Assembly (NCBI GenBank): GCA_032622095.1
Contig: CP136065.1
Location: 205,262,151-205,326,150 of the forward strand
Reading direction: 5' to 3'
Length of the DNA stretch: 64,000 nt
DNA from: Siphonodentalium dalli
Taxonomy: Eukaryota; Mollusca; Scaphopoda; Gadilida; Siphonodentaliidae
Position numbers and translations under genes: made by a program. Shown here in pieces: positions 10,748 through 22,595 of this stretch. The stretch's first letter is position 1. Each line of letters opens with the position of its first letter. Under the pieces are notes generated by a model. That model had not been told where the DNA came from and ran no database searches. It saw only the letters and a program-made list of their open reading frames with translations.

Positions 10748-12029
10748 GCGAAGGGGACTTCAACCTCCCAAAATATGACTGGGATAAACATGACATCCTA
10801 GCAGACTGTAGTTGTCCTTCCCTATATGCTGAATTCATCGACATCATGGAGGAAAAAGGGTTAGAACAAGTCGTCAAAATACCCTAGGTCTGTTCTTCCT
10901 CAACCAACCCAGCCTTATTCACAACATCAAAACTCTACCAAGCCTCGGTAACTCAGATCATGACATTGTCTACCATGAGCTCAGTATTAAATCCACACCG
11001 TCACCGCCACATAAAAGAAAGATCATACTGTACAACAAAGCCAATTGGAACCTCATAAAAGCCAAACTTACTGAATTCCAAGCAGAATACTACCACGCTA
11101 TATATACACAAAAACTGGACGTGGAAGGAAAATGGCAACTAATAAAAAATAAGATCCATGAACTCACCAACAAATATATTCCCACCAAGACTACACATAA
11201 GAACCAGTCCAAGGTATGGATCACCCTTGAAATAAAACGCCTCCTTCGGAAGAAAGTGCACCTCCACCGACAAATCAGGCGAAGCCAAAACAAAAACACT
11301 GAAAACATCCAAACCAAATACAAATCCATCAAACGCCTCATTCAAACCAAAATACGTCAAGCATACTGGCAACATATTGAAAAGATCGTATGTTCTGACT
11401 GCCCCAAAGAAGGCAAAGGCGACTCGGTAAACAACAGACCAGGGAAAAAATTTTGGTCATTCGTAAAACAGTGTAAAAGCGAAAATACAGGTGTCTCCCC
11501 ACTGAAAGTTGAGGGTGAAATCAAACTCCATCCTAAAGACCAAGCTGATGCCCTCAATCAGCAATTCCACTCTGCTTTTACAACACCAAAACCTCTGACC
11601 CTGTCACACTTGTGCGAACTAAAACATCTAATGTCGCACCACAGAAGTAATGAAATGAAGATCATTGACATCACAAACGAAGGCGTGTCCAAATTACTGA
11701 AACAGCTCAAACCAAACAAAGCAATGGGCATCGACAAGATCTCTCCCTATTTCCTTAAGGAAACTCATGCAGAAATCTCACCTATAATCACAAACCTCTT
11801 CCGCCACTCTCTTTCATCGGGTGAGGTACCCCTCGACTGGCGTACTGCCCAAGTTGCCCCAATCTTCAAAAAAGGATCTAAGGCAAAACCTGAAAACTAT
11901 CGCCCAATATCTCTTACCTGTATCCTCAGCAAACAACTCGAACATATTATCACTTCTAATATTATGTCCTTTCTTGATTCAAATAAACTCCTATATAAAC
12001 ACCAACATGGATTCCGCTCACGTCTTAGC
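10748..12029 (+). pseudogene. LINE (jockey/CR1-like) endonuclease end and reverse transcriptase, 5' part
   Basis: Starts within the endonuclease at EGDFNLPKYDW (truncated 5') and continues to an SDHDIVYHEL-type end (about 10955), with a stop/frameshift near 10885. It then opens from 11121 into the reverse transcriptase. RT landmarks are NKAMGIDKISPYFLK, FKKGSKAKPENYRPISLTC and HGFRS at the 3' edge. The frame runs straight into the hAT insertion at 12030 and resumes at 14727. The name jockey/CR1-like rests on general similarity of the RT motifs; a clade call needs a tree. Confidence 0.85.
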
Positions 12030-14726
12030 TAGAGCTGGGCGGTTTTTTTTTTCAGGCTCGGTTTTCAATTTCGGTTTTTTACTAAGAAAAACCTCGGTTC
12101 GGTTTCGATTTCGGTAATTTTCCTAACAAGGCTTGAACAAATGGGAATTGATAACTGTTTTCATAAAATAATTAAATTTATTCAAAATCATTTAAAAATA
12201 AAGCAAACAGAACTAAAAATATGATTCTGTAATAACAACAAAAAATAAACTTAAACTTAAAACAAATTAAAATATATTGTAACACTGTTTAACTGCAGTT
12301 CATTAACTTAAAGTCTTAAACTAAATGAATATTTTCATTTGGGTCGCATAATTCACATTGATATCATGATGAATGATGATTCAAGTTCATTCAACAAATT
12401 GACAACAATAGCAGCTTGAAGGCTTGAAGCCTATTGAGTATTGAAGCCTATTGGTGCAGAAATGCTTGTATTCCAATTTCCAAATGGAATCAACATCTCA
12501 AATTATGATTTAGGAATACAAGCATTTCTGCGTGAATAGGCTTCAAGCTGCATCTTCTGTCTGACAGAACTAAGCCTGATTTACTAAAAATCCTTTCACT
12601 GGGAACAGATGTTCCAGGAATGAACAACAGAGACCTGGCAAAGTCTGCAAGATGTTTGTATTGTCTTTTATTGTTCTGCCACCAACTGAACGGGCAATCT
12701 GTTGGTTCAATGGGATCTTCTTCAAGGTAATGGTCAGTTTCAAACAGTAGCACTGCTCTAAGTTCATCTTCATCTCCTTTCGTTGGCTCCTTTTTCTTCG
12801 CCACTTTTTTTTTGAACGTAGCCCAGAAATCATGCTTAGGAACTGTCTCCTCTTTACCCTTTTCTGATACTGAGACTGTGGAGGAAGTAGATGGAGTAGC
12901 ATGAGTTATTTGAACTTCCTCAACAGAGTCAACATTTTCCTCTGATTCTGAACATGTCTCTTTATCTTTGGTCACAAGTTTGGTGTCTTTGTTACAGTGT
13001 GAAAACAGTTGGTCTAACAACATTTGTCTGGCAGTACATTTCAGATTGTCACATGAAAAGGCATGTAGTTTAAATCTGGGATCAATACATGTTGAAACAG
13101 CATATAGTGCATTTTTCTCATAGTCAGGCCACCTGCTATTGATGTTACTTGTAACAGTTTTGCCAAAGTCATTCAATACAGAACAGGACAGTTCATCTAT
13201 GACAGTGTTCAGAACTGGTATGATCATGGATGTGGTGGCAAACTTTGCAGACGAGAGCATTGTTGTTGCATTTTCCAGAGGTTTCAATGCCTTGACATAT
13301 TCAGCTGCCGTTTTCCATTCAAATGCATTAAGATTTGGCAATTTAGGGATGGATGCAATTACTGCAGACAGAGGTTCTTTTTCTTGTACTAATCTTTCCA
13401 TCATATAGTACGTCGAGTTCCATCGGGTTTCGCACTCTGTTTTTAGCTTATGTTCCTTCAACCCCATTGTTCTTTGCATTTCTTTGAGTTTATGTGTGGC
13501 TTGAGAACTATGATGATAATATGTCACAATAGTTTTACACTTCGCTATTATTTTCTGAGTGGCAGGAAACTTTTTAAGACTGTCTTTAATTACAAGTTGG
13601 AGGGTATGTGCGAAACAGCGCAGAGTTGTGAAATGAGATGGCAATAATTTTGCAGCAGCGACCATATTGGAAGCATTATCCGAAACCACATACACTTTGC
13701 ATTTTTTCCCTTTGTCCCTTATCCAGTTTTCAACACAATTTGTTAAATCCGTCGATATATTAACAGCTGTATGTGAGTCTGGGGTATGAGTAATGGCGAG
13801 ACAATAATCCTTCAGTTCAAAATCAGAATTGAGAAAATTGCATGTTATGGCCATATATGCGTCATTCGCTCTGGAAGTCCAATGGTCAGTAGTTAATCCA
13901 AAGAATTCTGCTTGCTTTAGCTCCTCGAGAATTTCTGCTTTTTTTGTTTGGTACATTCCTGGGATGAGAACTGTTCGCAATTCACGTCTTGTTGGTGGCT
14001 TATAACACGGCTGAAGATAATTTATAAGCTTGAGGAATCCTTCATCTTCTACGATTGACATAGGTTGATAATCTAGACAAATCATTTGTACTATGAGATT
14101 GTCTGATTGCAATCTTCTGGCATCTTTCTTATCCCAAATACCATGTGATCCCAAATATCCAGTTATTCTTCCTTGTTTCGTTTCTCTACTATCAGTTACA
14201 ACAGATTCAGATTTCCGTTTTCTACATATAAGCCCAGAAGAAGTGGCGGTCTTTTCAACTTGAAGCTGACTCTCGCTTTCAATTTCAGTTTGTGTTTCAA
14301 CGAATTCTTTTTTGTGTTTTCTTTGGATATGTGACCGCAAGTTTGACGTGTTTCCGTGCTCCGCCGATATTTCTTTGATACATAATTTACAAGATGAAAG
14401 TTTATTATTTTTTTTATTGAAAAATCGTAGCCATTTGCTTTTTGTACTCGACATTATGAGAATTATGACATCGTTGTCGAGACGAGTTGATTTTTTCGAG
14501 TCGCCAACATGTGTCTCGCTTGGAAACGGAAGTCGATTAATAACTTCCGGCGGACCGGCGAGTATAATTTCCGACCGTCCCGCTGACCGGTGAAATACGG
14601 TCAGTAGTCAACCAAGAAAGATCGCCGATGACGGTTTTCTTCTAATTGTTCGGTTCGGTTTTTAGTGGTGGAGGAAACACCGAACTTACGGTAAAAACCG
14701 CAAAACCGCCCAGCTCTAGTCTTAGC
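12022..14726. mobile_element. Complete hAT transposon with 8-bp target duplication
   Basis: The 2,689-bp element (12030-14718) has ends TAGAGCTGGGCGGTTTT and its complement, flanked by GTCTTAGC at 12022-12029 and 14719-14726. Eight-bp duplications and TAGAG-type ends are hallmarks of hAT elements. It carries one uninterrupted transposase gene on the minus strand and interrupts the LINE reverse transcriptase. Confidence 0.93.
12490..14454 (-). CDS. hAT-family transposase with BED zinc finger
   Basis: 654 aa, intact from ATG to stop. An N-terminal BED-type zinc finger has C22, C25, H42 and H47. The RNase H-like catalytic core shows LTTDHWTS (Asp about 190) and YVVSDNASNM (Asp about 259), followed by CFAHTLQL. 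The C terminus has the hAT dimerisation region with GTSVPSERIFSKSG, whose Glu (about 620) is the likely third catalytic residue. The length matches animal ZBED/hAT transposases. It would bind the element's ends in the nucleus and catalyse cut-and-paste movement. No frameshift or stop is visible, so it is potentially functional; whether it is expressed cannot be told. The start is the first Met of the open frame, a few residues before the zinc finger. Confidence 0.93.
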   Translation of the reverse strand: MSSTKSKWLRFFNKKNNKLSSCKLCIKEISAEHGNTSNLRSHIQRKHKKEFVETQTEIESESQLQVEKTATSSGLICRKRKSESVVTDSRETKQGRITGYLGSHGIWDKKDARRLQSDNLIVQMICLDYQPMSIVEDEGFLKLINYLQPCYKPPTRRELRTVLIPGMYQTKKAEILEELKQAEFFGLTTDHWTSRANDAYMAITCNFLNSDFELKDYCLAITHTPDSHTAVNISTDLTNCVENWIRDKGKKCKVYVVSDNASNMVAAAKLLPSHFTTLRCFAHTLQLVIKDSLKKFPATQKIIAKCKTIVTYYHHSSQATHKLKEMQRTMGLKEHKLKTECETRWNSTYYMMERLVQEKEPLSAVIASIPKLPNLNAFEWKTAAEYVKALKPLENATTMLSSAKFATTSMIIPVLNTVIDELSCSVLNDFGKTVTSNINSRWPDYEKNALYAVSTCIDPRFKLHAFSCDNLKCTARQMLLDQLFSHCNKDTKLVTKDKETCSESEENVDSVEEVQITHATPSTSSTVSVSEKGKEETVPKHDFWATFKKKVAKKKEPTKGDEDELRAVLLFETDHYLEEDPIEPTDCPFSWWQNNKRQYKHLADFARSLLFIPGTSVPSERIFSKSGLVLSDRRCSLKPIHAEMLVFLNHNLRC

Positions 14727-15961
14727 TGTGAAACTCAACTTGTCTCTTTCTCACAGGACATACTGGACTCTCTTGCACAGCATCAACAAACCGATGTGGC
14801 GGTTTTAGACTTCTCAAATTGATAAAGTTGACCATCAACGCCTCATCTTAAAACTGAAAAGAGTGGGCATAGATAATACCACAGTAAATTGGATAACATC
14901 ATTCCTCTCAAACAGAACACAGAAAGTCCTTGTTGATGGCTCTGAATCAGAATCATGCCCTGTACTATCAGGTGTTCCTCAGGGCTCTGTCCTGGGGTCC
15001 TGCCTCTTCCTTATAGATCTACATCAATGATATGCCCACATCCCTGAAATGCAACACACGACTCTTCGCAGATGACACTATCGTCTACTGTACCATCTCA
15101 TGCCCCACTGACTGCAACCATCTCCAACAAGATTTAAACCAACTCGAAAAATGGGGAAAAGAATGGGCCATGTCTTTCAACACCAACAAATGTGAAATAA
15201 TTACAATAACCAGAAAAAAAGAACCAATAACAAACAACTACCTACTTCATGGCACAATAATGAAAAACACCACTGCAACCAAGTACCTCGGCCTAACCAT
15301 CACAAACAAGCTTGAATGGAAACCTCACATCAATAACATAGTGAACAAAGCAAATGCCACACTGAGGTTCCTAAAACGTAACATCAGAACAGACAACAGA
15401 ATAATAAAGGAGCTGGCATACAAAACCTATGTTCGACCACAGCTCGAATACTGCTGCCCCATATGGCACCCATGGCAAATAGGCCTCACTTAAAAAATTG
15501 AAATGGTTCAACACCGAGCAGTCAGATATATCTTCAATTTTTACAACTACCCAAGCAGCCCCACAAACATGTTAAACATTCTTAAATGGCCTACTCTTAG
15601 CAGTAGAAGAGACTTCTCCTCTGTTATCCTCTTCCATAAAATCAGATATAATCACGTAAACATCACTGACTCTGCTCCACTAACACCCACACGAGACCAC
15701 AAACTTCTCCGCCCCTTCTATCGACCGAAATACCTCAGCACTTCCTTCTATCCGAGAACAATTTCTCTCTGGAACAAAATCCCAACCGATACTGCAAATA
15801 TTCAAGACACATCATTGTTTAAGGATGCCCTCCACAGTCACTTATATGAACCCGGTAAGAGCAAGCAGGGCTCCTCCACAAAACCACCACCAGCGTCAAA
15901 ATAATGGTACATAAATTCCAAATACTCTTGATTTTAATAATAAACAAAAACAAAAACAAAA
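14727..15961 (+). pseudogene. LINE reverse transcriptase, 3' part, with (CAAAAA)n tail
   Basis: Continues the RT after the hAT element: TQLVSFSQDILDSL, SGVPQGSVLG (about 14970), catalytic LFADDTIVY (about 15062), then the thumb/C-terminal region through WNKIP (about 15770) and a stop at about 15902. Damage: a frameshift near 14818 (after VLDFS), a small insertion near 15020 before INDMP, and an in-frame TAA at about 15491. The 3' end is AT-rich and closes with repeated AACAAA units at about 15943-15961, as expected for target-primed integration. Confidence 0.85.
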
Positions 15962-17346
15962 ATTCTTTTACCCATGTAATTATATTTTATTCATGCGCCC
16001 CCTAATAATCCTCAGTTCATTGAGGGTATGGGGTATACTGTAGATGTGTTAACATAACGCAGAGCGATTCGTGATAAATTGCCTTCCTCAAACAACCACG
16101 TCCTATTCGTGACCAATCATCTTATGCAATCAACCTTACACTTTAGTTACAGAGAATGGCATGGTTCACTCGGTCACATATATTATCCGGGTACAGTCAT
16201 TCTCATAACTGATGGGCGATAAAATAATAAATGAAGTACGGAAAGGAAATGGCTTGGAAAGAAGTTTCCAACGTATAGCTAGCATGCATCAGTGGTGAAT
16301 TTTGTAGAATTCAATCGAATTCTATTACCTGTCAGTCTCGCGCAAAACTGTACCCAAGATTGTGAATATATAGATTGATAGTAATGTGCCATTTAGCATG
16401 TGCGATCACTGATGATAAGCTGCCGATGACGATCAAATTGAAATCAATCGCTCATGCGAACAGCATCTTGGCGACAGAATGAGACATGAAACGACGCGTG
16501 TGTGACTCTTAAGGTCGAATTCTGAGTCCCATCACTTATTCTATTTGAATGGTGGTTCGTCAATTATAGTACCGCGTTGTCACTGTTGCCAGCGGATATA
16601 CAAATGAGCACTCGATGATGGGGAGGGGGGTCTGAAAAAAAAAAGTTCATACACAGGGTTGAACATAAAAATCCCTCCCAACCATGGGTCTACCATCCTC
16701 CCTACATGCAAATCTATTTGTTTTTCCTCCAACAAATTGGGGTCTCATCCCCTTTTTCCCCATAATTTTTAATGGATATCATATTTTTGAGTACAACTTT
16801 TTTAAATGAGCTTTATTCAGAAAGACGAATTTTGTCAGACCTAGCTACCTATAAAGTAAAATTTTGAAAGATCTAATTCAACCACTTGAATCGTACACTT
16901 TTGATAATCTTGAATGATGATAACAATTATATACATAAAACTCCTGTAATCTGGGTTGTGATCGTACTATATAGTGTTATATATACGTTTCAAGCTGGAA
17001 TAAAATATGCATATTTATGCCCAACTACATGGAATTGAACCCTCTATTTCTAATTATAATTAGCTACATGTACATGTAGATATAAATTGTGTCCTCATAA
17101 CTTATGTCATTTTGATGGCATGGCTCGTTATACTCAACTTATACCTGAATAAATCTAACTGAGGAAAATTAAAGTTAATGTGTCAGCATATATATATGTG
17201 GTCCCCCCCAACCAAAAGTACTTTATCATCCTCCAACCTACCCTAGCCCTGTGTATGAATGTGATCGTCGGACCCCCACCCCTATTGGGGGAACTCTTAG
17301 CAGTGGGAGGAAGGAATGCAATCGAATACACATATAGAGCCGCTCG
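15962..17346. other. Interior of the Harbinger-like element, with a smaller inverted repeat
   Basis: No ORF. GGGGGGTCTGA...TTCATACACAGGG (about 16622-16665) recurs inverted at about 17247-17290 (CCCTGTGTATGAA...GGACCCCC), suggesting another small TIR element of about 670 bp inside. Confidence 0.5.
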
Positions 17347-17587
17347 ACCTTAAAAAACCCTGCGATTAATCGCACGCGTGTGTGCAATGAGAATAGACCC
17401 TAAGATAGGGGAACACTCCGACCTTCTTACTCAGAATCAGATACTAGTATGATGATGATTTGCAAATGTATTGTGTCTGTGTCTTCAGATAGGAGTTTGT
17501 CAAAAATGATATCAAATAATAATAATAATAGATATATATATAACAATTAACATACATATGATATATATGTATATAAATTATAATTTA

Positions 17588-17690
17588 TAAAAGACTAGTC
17601 CAACAAATTAGAATTTAGACGATTCGGATTAAGATATATTTTAATATTTGGACATTTATGTTATCTTAATTCCTCATCCGTCTAATACAG
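17588..17690 (-). repeat. Dispersed repeat shared with 24733-24925
   Basis: The reverse complement contains AATGTCCAAATATTAAAATA, TCTTAATCCGAAT and TTGTTGGACTAG, which recur twice at 24733-24925. No ends or ORF seen. Confidence 0.6.
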
Positions 17691-17800
17691 GACGTGAAAG
17701 CGTTCCTCGCTGATAACACGATAATTTAATGGGGTAGGACATGCCCCTTTAAGAGGGAGGTAAAGTGGCATAATTCCAGAAATGGGGACCATGCATTTTT

Positions 17801-18660
17801 ATGTTTACCCATACCATAGTATGGTAAACATAGTGTCGTTGCCCGGATTGACCACTCGTCGTTGGTCCGTCTGTCCGTCTGTCTGTCCGTCCATCCGTCT
17901 GTCTGTCCGTAGACACTTTACGAGTAATGCGATAACTCAATCATTTTCTATCCGATCGAAACCAAATTTTGTATATGGGTTTCTCAACCTAAAATACAGA
18001 TCGAGTTCGAATTTGGGTTTGATCCGAGATTTTGTTACAGAGTTATGGCCCTTTTTCAACTTAGAATTAACGCATTCTGCCATAACTCAAACATTTTGTA
18101 TCTGATTGGAACCAAATTTGGTATGCGAGTTTCAGAGCTCAAAATACAGATCGAGTTCGAATATGGGTTTGATCCGATTTATTTTAAAGGAGTTATGACC
18201 CTTTTTCGAAAATAAAATAAAAAAAACAAAAATCCCATGCTATAACCAAAGTATGTTTTGTCCGATTGTGTTCATATTTGATATGTAGGTTTATGATGAC
18301 ATGCCCCTCATCTGTATAGTTTTTGGTATTGATTGGTTGATCGGTTTAGAAAATAATTAACCCTTTACACACATGCTATCCAATGCAATAAGTTGAACAT
18401 ATTTCTTCTGATCTGCCTCATATTTCTTACCTAGGTTTTTCTTAGCACGTTCTTAGTCTGTATGGTTTTTGGTATTGTTTAATTAACCCTTTTCACTCTT
18501 ATGTTTACTTAGAATTCACCCAAGCTGCTATGACTCAAAACATTTTTCATCTGATCAGCACCAAATTTGGTATATGAATTTATCACCCCTAAATACAGAT
18601 CAAGTTCGAATATGGGTTTGATCCGATATATTTTAACAGAGTTATGACCCTTTATAATTC
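17801..18660 (+). mobile_element. Pearl-like tandem element
   Basis: Starts with a 31-bp hairpin (ATGTTTACCCATACCATAGT...), then TGACCACTCGTCGTTGGTCC, a GTCC/GTCT microsatellite (17873-17911) and four diverging tandem units. Each unit has the order: ATAACTCAAACATTTT-like, ACCAAATTTGGTAT, AAATACAGATCGAGTTCGAA, GAGTTATGRCCC. Noncoding. Same family as 1-273; layout like bivalve pearl elements. Confidence 0.75.
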
Positions 18661-18978
18661 AAATAATTACTGGTGGGAATTTTAAGAGAACATATCTGGC
18701 AGACCATGTGTTATTGAAATGAGTTAATTATCACTATGTCTATGGACATGCTATAAAGCCTGATAGTGGTACTCCTGGCTGGCAGGATTTGTTATCATAT
18801 TAATGTCAAATTGATTGATGGCTATCTGGTGGAGTGCTGTTTTCTGTGCAATATTAAGTTAACCCCTTTGCTGAAACAGGTTCATTACTAAAGTTTATGT
18901 AAACACTATAGGACACCTATTCTAAAATATTAAATTGGAATAGTCCATTGTTACTTAATTTGTAGGGATGTTTTACAG
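18661..18978. other. Intergenic, nothing recognised
   Basis: No ORF, no repeat match seen within the window. Confidence 0.4.
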
Positions 18979-20003
18979 ACAAATTTATGCTAGTTAGTTC
19001 AGTTATGATATTTAACATTGCAACAAAAGGTATTTGTTTTTTATTTATAGTTTTATTTGTGTCATTAGACGTGAACAATGTAATTTAAGAGGGAGGTAAA
19101 GTGGAAAATGTATTGTTTTTCTCCCATAGGGTTTCCATGTTAAAAATTTGAAACAAAATCCTGACGTCATAAATTTTAGTACAGAATCTATGAATGTACC
19201 TTCATGTAATTCCTGACTCCGTCTAGTGATAAGGCGCCGTCGATTTTCGAAAAACGTACCCATTATCGAAATATCACACTTCAAAAAACTTTACGATCAA
19301 CAGAAATTGGGGAAATTCTGTCAGCCATTGGTGGAGTTATCGTTCCTGTGTTGAGAAATGTGCTTATTTTACGATATTGAAAATAAAACGAACTGGCTGT
19401 TATGACAACACATGGTCCATAACACAATTGGATAATCGTTTGTTGAGTAACACTGTATTGTTTTCATAAGCGATCGCGCCATCGATTACTTACAGTCGGC
19501 ATCAAGTTTTACGAAAAGTCTCGAAGGAATTTCGACGTAAATAGTTCGGAATATACATAGACGATATTAAGTAATAATATCACATAATACGTAATGTTAA
19601 TGTCAAATACTTACGCCATATGGCAGAAAAACTACACCTCGTCATTATTAAATGTTGATATCATCTTTCTTGTATGGTTTAAAATAACGACCGCGTGATT
19701 GAAATTTGGCGTAGTTACATCTAACGTGGTTGTTCGGCGACTTCCGCCTACCTGATAAATTCTCCCCGCGAAATAAACTTTAAGCTAATAAATTGTCAAA
19801 GTTTGACCGGTAAGGAATCAATTTATTGATAAAACATAGTATATACGTGTGCGTTAGATGCATCAGAATGTTATTGACCGTAAAGACGATCGGCAGATGT
19901 TTAACCCATACCTTGGCGATAGCGATTAGCTATTTTTATAAATTTTATAAATCCTTACATCAACCTTTTCATGAGTGCTAAAGTTTCAACAATTCACACT
20001 TAA
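18979..20003 (+). repeat. Left arm of a 1-kb inverted duplication
   Basis: 18979-19892 pairs with 21393-22306 (914 bp each, very few mismatches; one is visible near 19232). 19886-20003 pairs with 20396-20513 (118 bp). The loop is 20004-20395. The phrase TTAAGAGGGAGGTAAAGTGG in the arm (19084-19103) also occurs at about 17751. No gene is recognised in the arm. Confidence 0.85.
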
Positions 20004-20395
20004 TATAGTGATCATGTGAAAAATATTTAGTTATCACATTGTGTCAACAGGATTGGCGGAGGATGTTAATATTTTTAAGCAAATAAACCAAATGACCCTC
20101 ACTATGCAGGTTAGGGGTGTGTTCTTGTCAACTATGCCAAGAACTACATGTATAAACATAGTCAATGGAAATATTTGAGTTATCAAATCGGATAGAATAG
20201 GGTTAATCTTACCCAAACTAATGAACTGATAAACACAAAATAGTCTATACAAAGCATGTCATTGGATTTAGAAACCCATACAATAAGTCAGTCTCAAGAA
20301 TACCAGCACCATTAATATTACCCTGGAGCCCAAATGCAACTGAGGGAATTTCAAAATAAGACATTTCCCCTAATGATGAATATATAATTGGTGAT

Positions 20396-22306
20396 TTAAG
20401 TGTGAATTGTTGAAACTTTAGCACTCATGAAAAGGTTGATGTAAGGATTTATAAAATTTATAAAAATAGCTAATCGCTATCGCCAAGGTATGGGTTAAAC
20501 ATCTGCCGATCGTGATCGGCCTCTCGTTGTTTACAGTGGAAATGTGTCCTAAATACTGCAGATTTGTACTTTTGGGCTCCAAATAAACATGCTTGCCCGT
20601 CTATTATTTTCTTGAGAAATTCCCCCCCCCCAGTGTACACTGAGTGCTTATTTCAGCCTGCATGTTTACTAGTATTAATTCTGAGGCTATGAAAATTGAA
20701 ATTGGCCCAAACTGAAGATTTATACATAATTCTGATCTCAAAATGATGAGCTTATAACTTTATGCAAGTACTCTTGAGTGCCTAATAAACATACATGTAC
20801 AATTATTAAAATCGAGGTAAAATTCCCACCTGTACGATCGTTATTTGGCCCTGTACGTTTATTAAATTAACCAAAAGAAATGACAAAAAAATTTAAAATA
20901 TGTTTGTTCATAGACATACTACAATAATCCAAGATTAAGTATATCTGATAAGTAATAAATTTGTCATTCCTAAAAAGATGTATTTGAACGTCAAAACAAC
21001 ACAAAAATTTTGAGACGAAAATACTCACTGGTAGGAATATCAAATAGCCAACAGGAGGTATCAACAAAGAACATGTAGCTAATACTCCCATGCAGTGACA
21101 ACGCGTAGCGGATTTCCTAGTTTCAAACCTAAAACTCCAGAAATTTGAACTTAATATATGTAAACAAACCACCCAAAAAGACATCCATTTGCAAGAACTA
21201 TTTCTAAAAACTATGGAGCACCACTTTACTATCAATAATACATGTATGCAAAAATGTACAGTCCCAAATATCATGCACAGCGAAATAGCTTTTCATACTT
21301 CCTGTTTACCTTTCGTCGTGAGTTTCGATTTCGGCTGGAAACAAACAAGATATTCATTTTCAATTTTAAGCTGTACGTGTCGATCAAAGAAGCGATCGTC
21401 TTTACGGTCAATAACATTCTGATGCATCTAACGCACACGTATATACTATGTTTTATCAATAAATTGATTCCTTACCGGTCAAACTTTGACAATTTATTAG
21501 CTTAAAGTTTATTTCGCGGGGAGAATTTATCAGGTAGGCGGAAGTCGCCGAACAACCACGTTAGATGTAACTACGCCAAATTTCAATCACGCGGTCGTTA
21601 TTTTAAACCATACAAGAAAGATGATATCAACATTTAATAATGACGAGGTGTAGTTTTTCTGCCATATGGCGTAAGTATTTGACATTAACATTACGTATTA
21701 TGTGATATTATTACTTAATATCGTCTATGTATATTCCGAACTATTTACGTCGAAATTCCTTCGAGACTTTTCGTAAAACTTGATGCCGACTGTAAGTAAT
21801 CGATGGCGCGATCGCTTATGAAAACAATACAGTGTTACTCAACAAACGATTATCCAATTGTGTTATGGACCATGTGTTGTCATAACAGCCAGTTCGTTTT
21901 ATTTTCAATATCGTAAAATAAGCACATTTCTCAACACAGGAACGATAACTCCACCAATGGCTGACAGAATTTCCCCAATTTCTGTTGATCGTAAAGTTTT
22001 TTGAAGTGTGATATTTCGATAATGGGTACGTTTTTCGAAAATCGACGGCGCCTTGTCACTAGACGGAGTCAGGAATTACATGAAGGTACATTCATAGATT
22101 CTGTACTAAAATTTATGACGTCAGGATTTTGTTTCAAATTTTTAACATGGAAACCCTATGGGAGAAAAACAATACATTTTCCACTTTACCTCCCTCTTAA
22201 ATTACATTGTTCACGTCTAATGACACAAATAAAACTATAAATAAAAAACAAATACCTTTTGTTGCAATGTTAAATATCATAACTGAACTAACTAGCATAA
22301 ATTTGT
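20396..22306 (-). repeat. Right arm of the inverted duplication, interrupted
   Basis: Inverted copy of 18979-20003, split into 20396-20513 and 21393-22306 by an 879-bp segment. Near-identity of the arms implies a recent event or gene conversion. No flanking target duplication was found outside the arms. Confidence 0.85.
20514..21392. mobile_element. 879-bp insertion in the right arm
   Basis: The uninterrupted left arm shows the pre-insertion sequence. CGATCGT occurs on both sides of the insert (20507-20513 and 21393-21399), which fits a 7-bp target duplication. The insert includes TACTCTTGAGTGCCTAATAA (about 20770), similar to ends of the small TIR element at 25566. Open frames inside are AT-rich with no recognised domain, so the class is unknown. 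Confidence 0.6.
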
Positions 22307-22320
22307 ATCACTATTATATG

Positions 22321-22457
22321 TTATTAATTGGTTGTTTCCATATTGGCCGAGTTATGAGGCCGAGGTCTGTCGTATTGGCCTGAGGCCGCAGGCCGAAGGC
22401 CAATACGACAGACCGAGGCCTCATAACTCGGTCAATATGGAAACAACCAATTAATAA
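22321..22457. repeat. GC-rich hairpin with 60-bp arms
   Basis: The left arm 22321-22380 (TTATTAATTGGTTGTTTCCA...) and right arm 22398-22457 are inverted copies with one visible mismatch. The 17-bp loop is TGAGGCCGCAGGCCGAA. The structure lies just outside the 1-kb inverted duplication. Confidence 0.9.
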
Positions 22458-22595
22458 GTATTTTATTAATTAGCGATGACGAATTGTGTTGTACGAGGTT
22501 CGACGTGATCAAAGCTAGTACGGGATGCCAATTATTACCGGAGAGTTTCACCTGTTAACGTTGCAATCGCGTATGACGTCATTTACGTTACCTTG

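Larger units (their letters stand above)
10691..17403. mobile_element. Harbinger-like TIR element, 6.7 kb with nested insertions
   Basis: Inverted 54-bp ends at 10694-10747 and 17347-17400 (GGGTCTATTCTCATTGCAC...TTTTTTAAGGT) are flanked by TAA on both sides. A 3-bp TAA duplication and GG-starting ends fit PIF/Harbinger, but no transposase was found, so the class is inferred. The LINE begins immediately inside the left end at about 10748. The non-LINE remainder is about 15962-17346. Confidence 0.6.

Noticed and set aside
19045-19284. 79-codon frame present twice with one residue change (also 22001-22240)
   Set aside because: The identity comes from the inverted DNA duplication; no domain, start context or splice partner supports a gene.
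20867-21274. 135-codon minus-strand hydrophobic frame inside the 879-bp insert
   Set aside because: Cys/Phe/Leu-rich composition is typical of AT-rich random frames; no homologous motif or membrane-protein family recognised.
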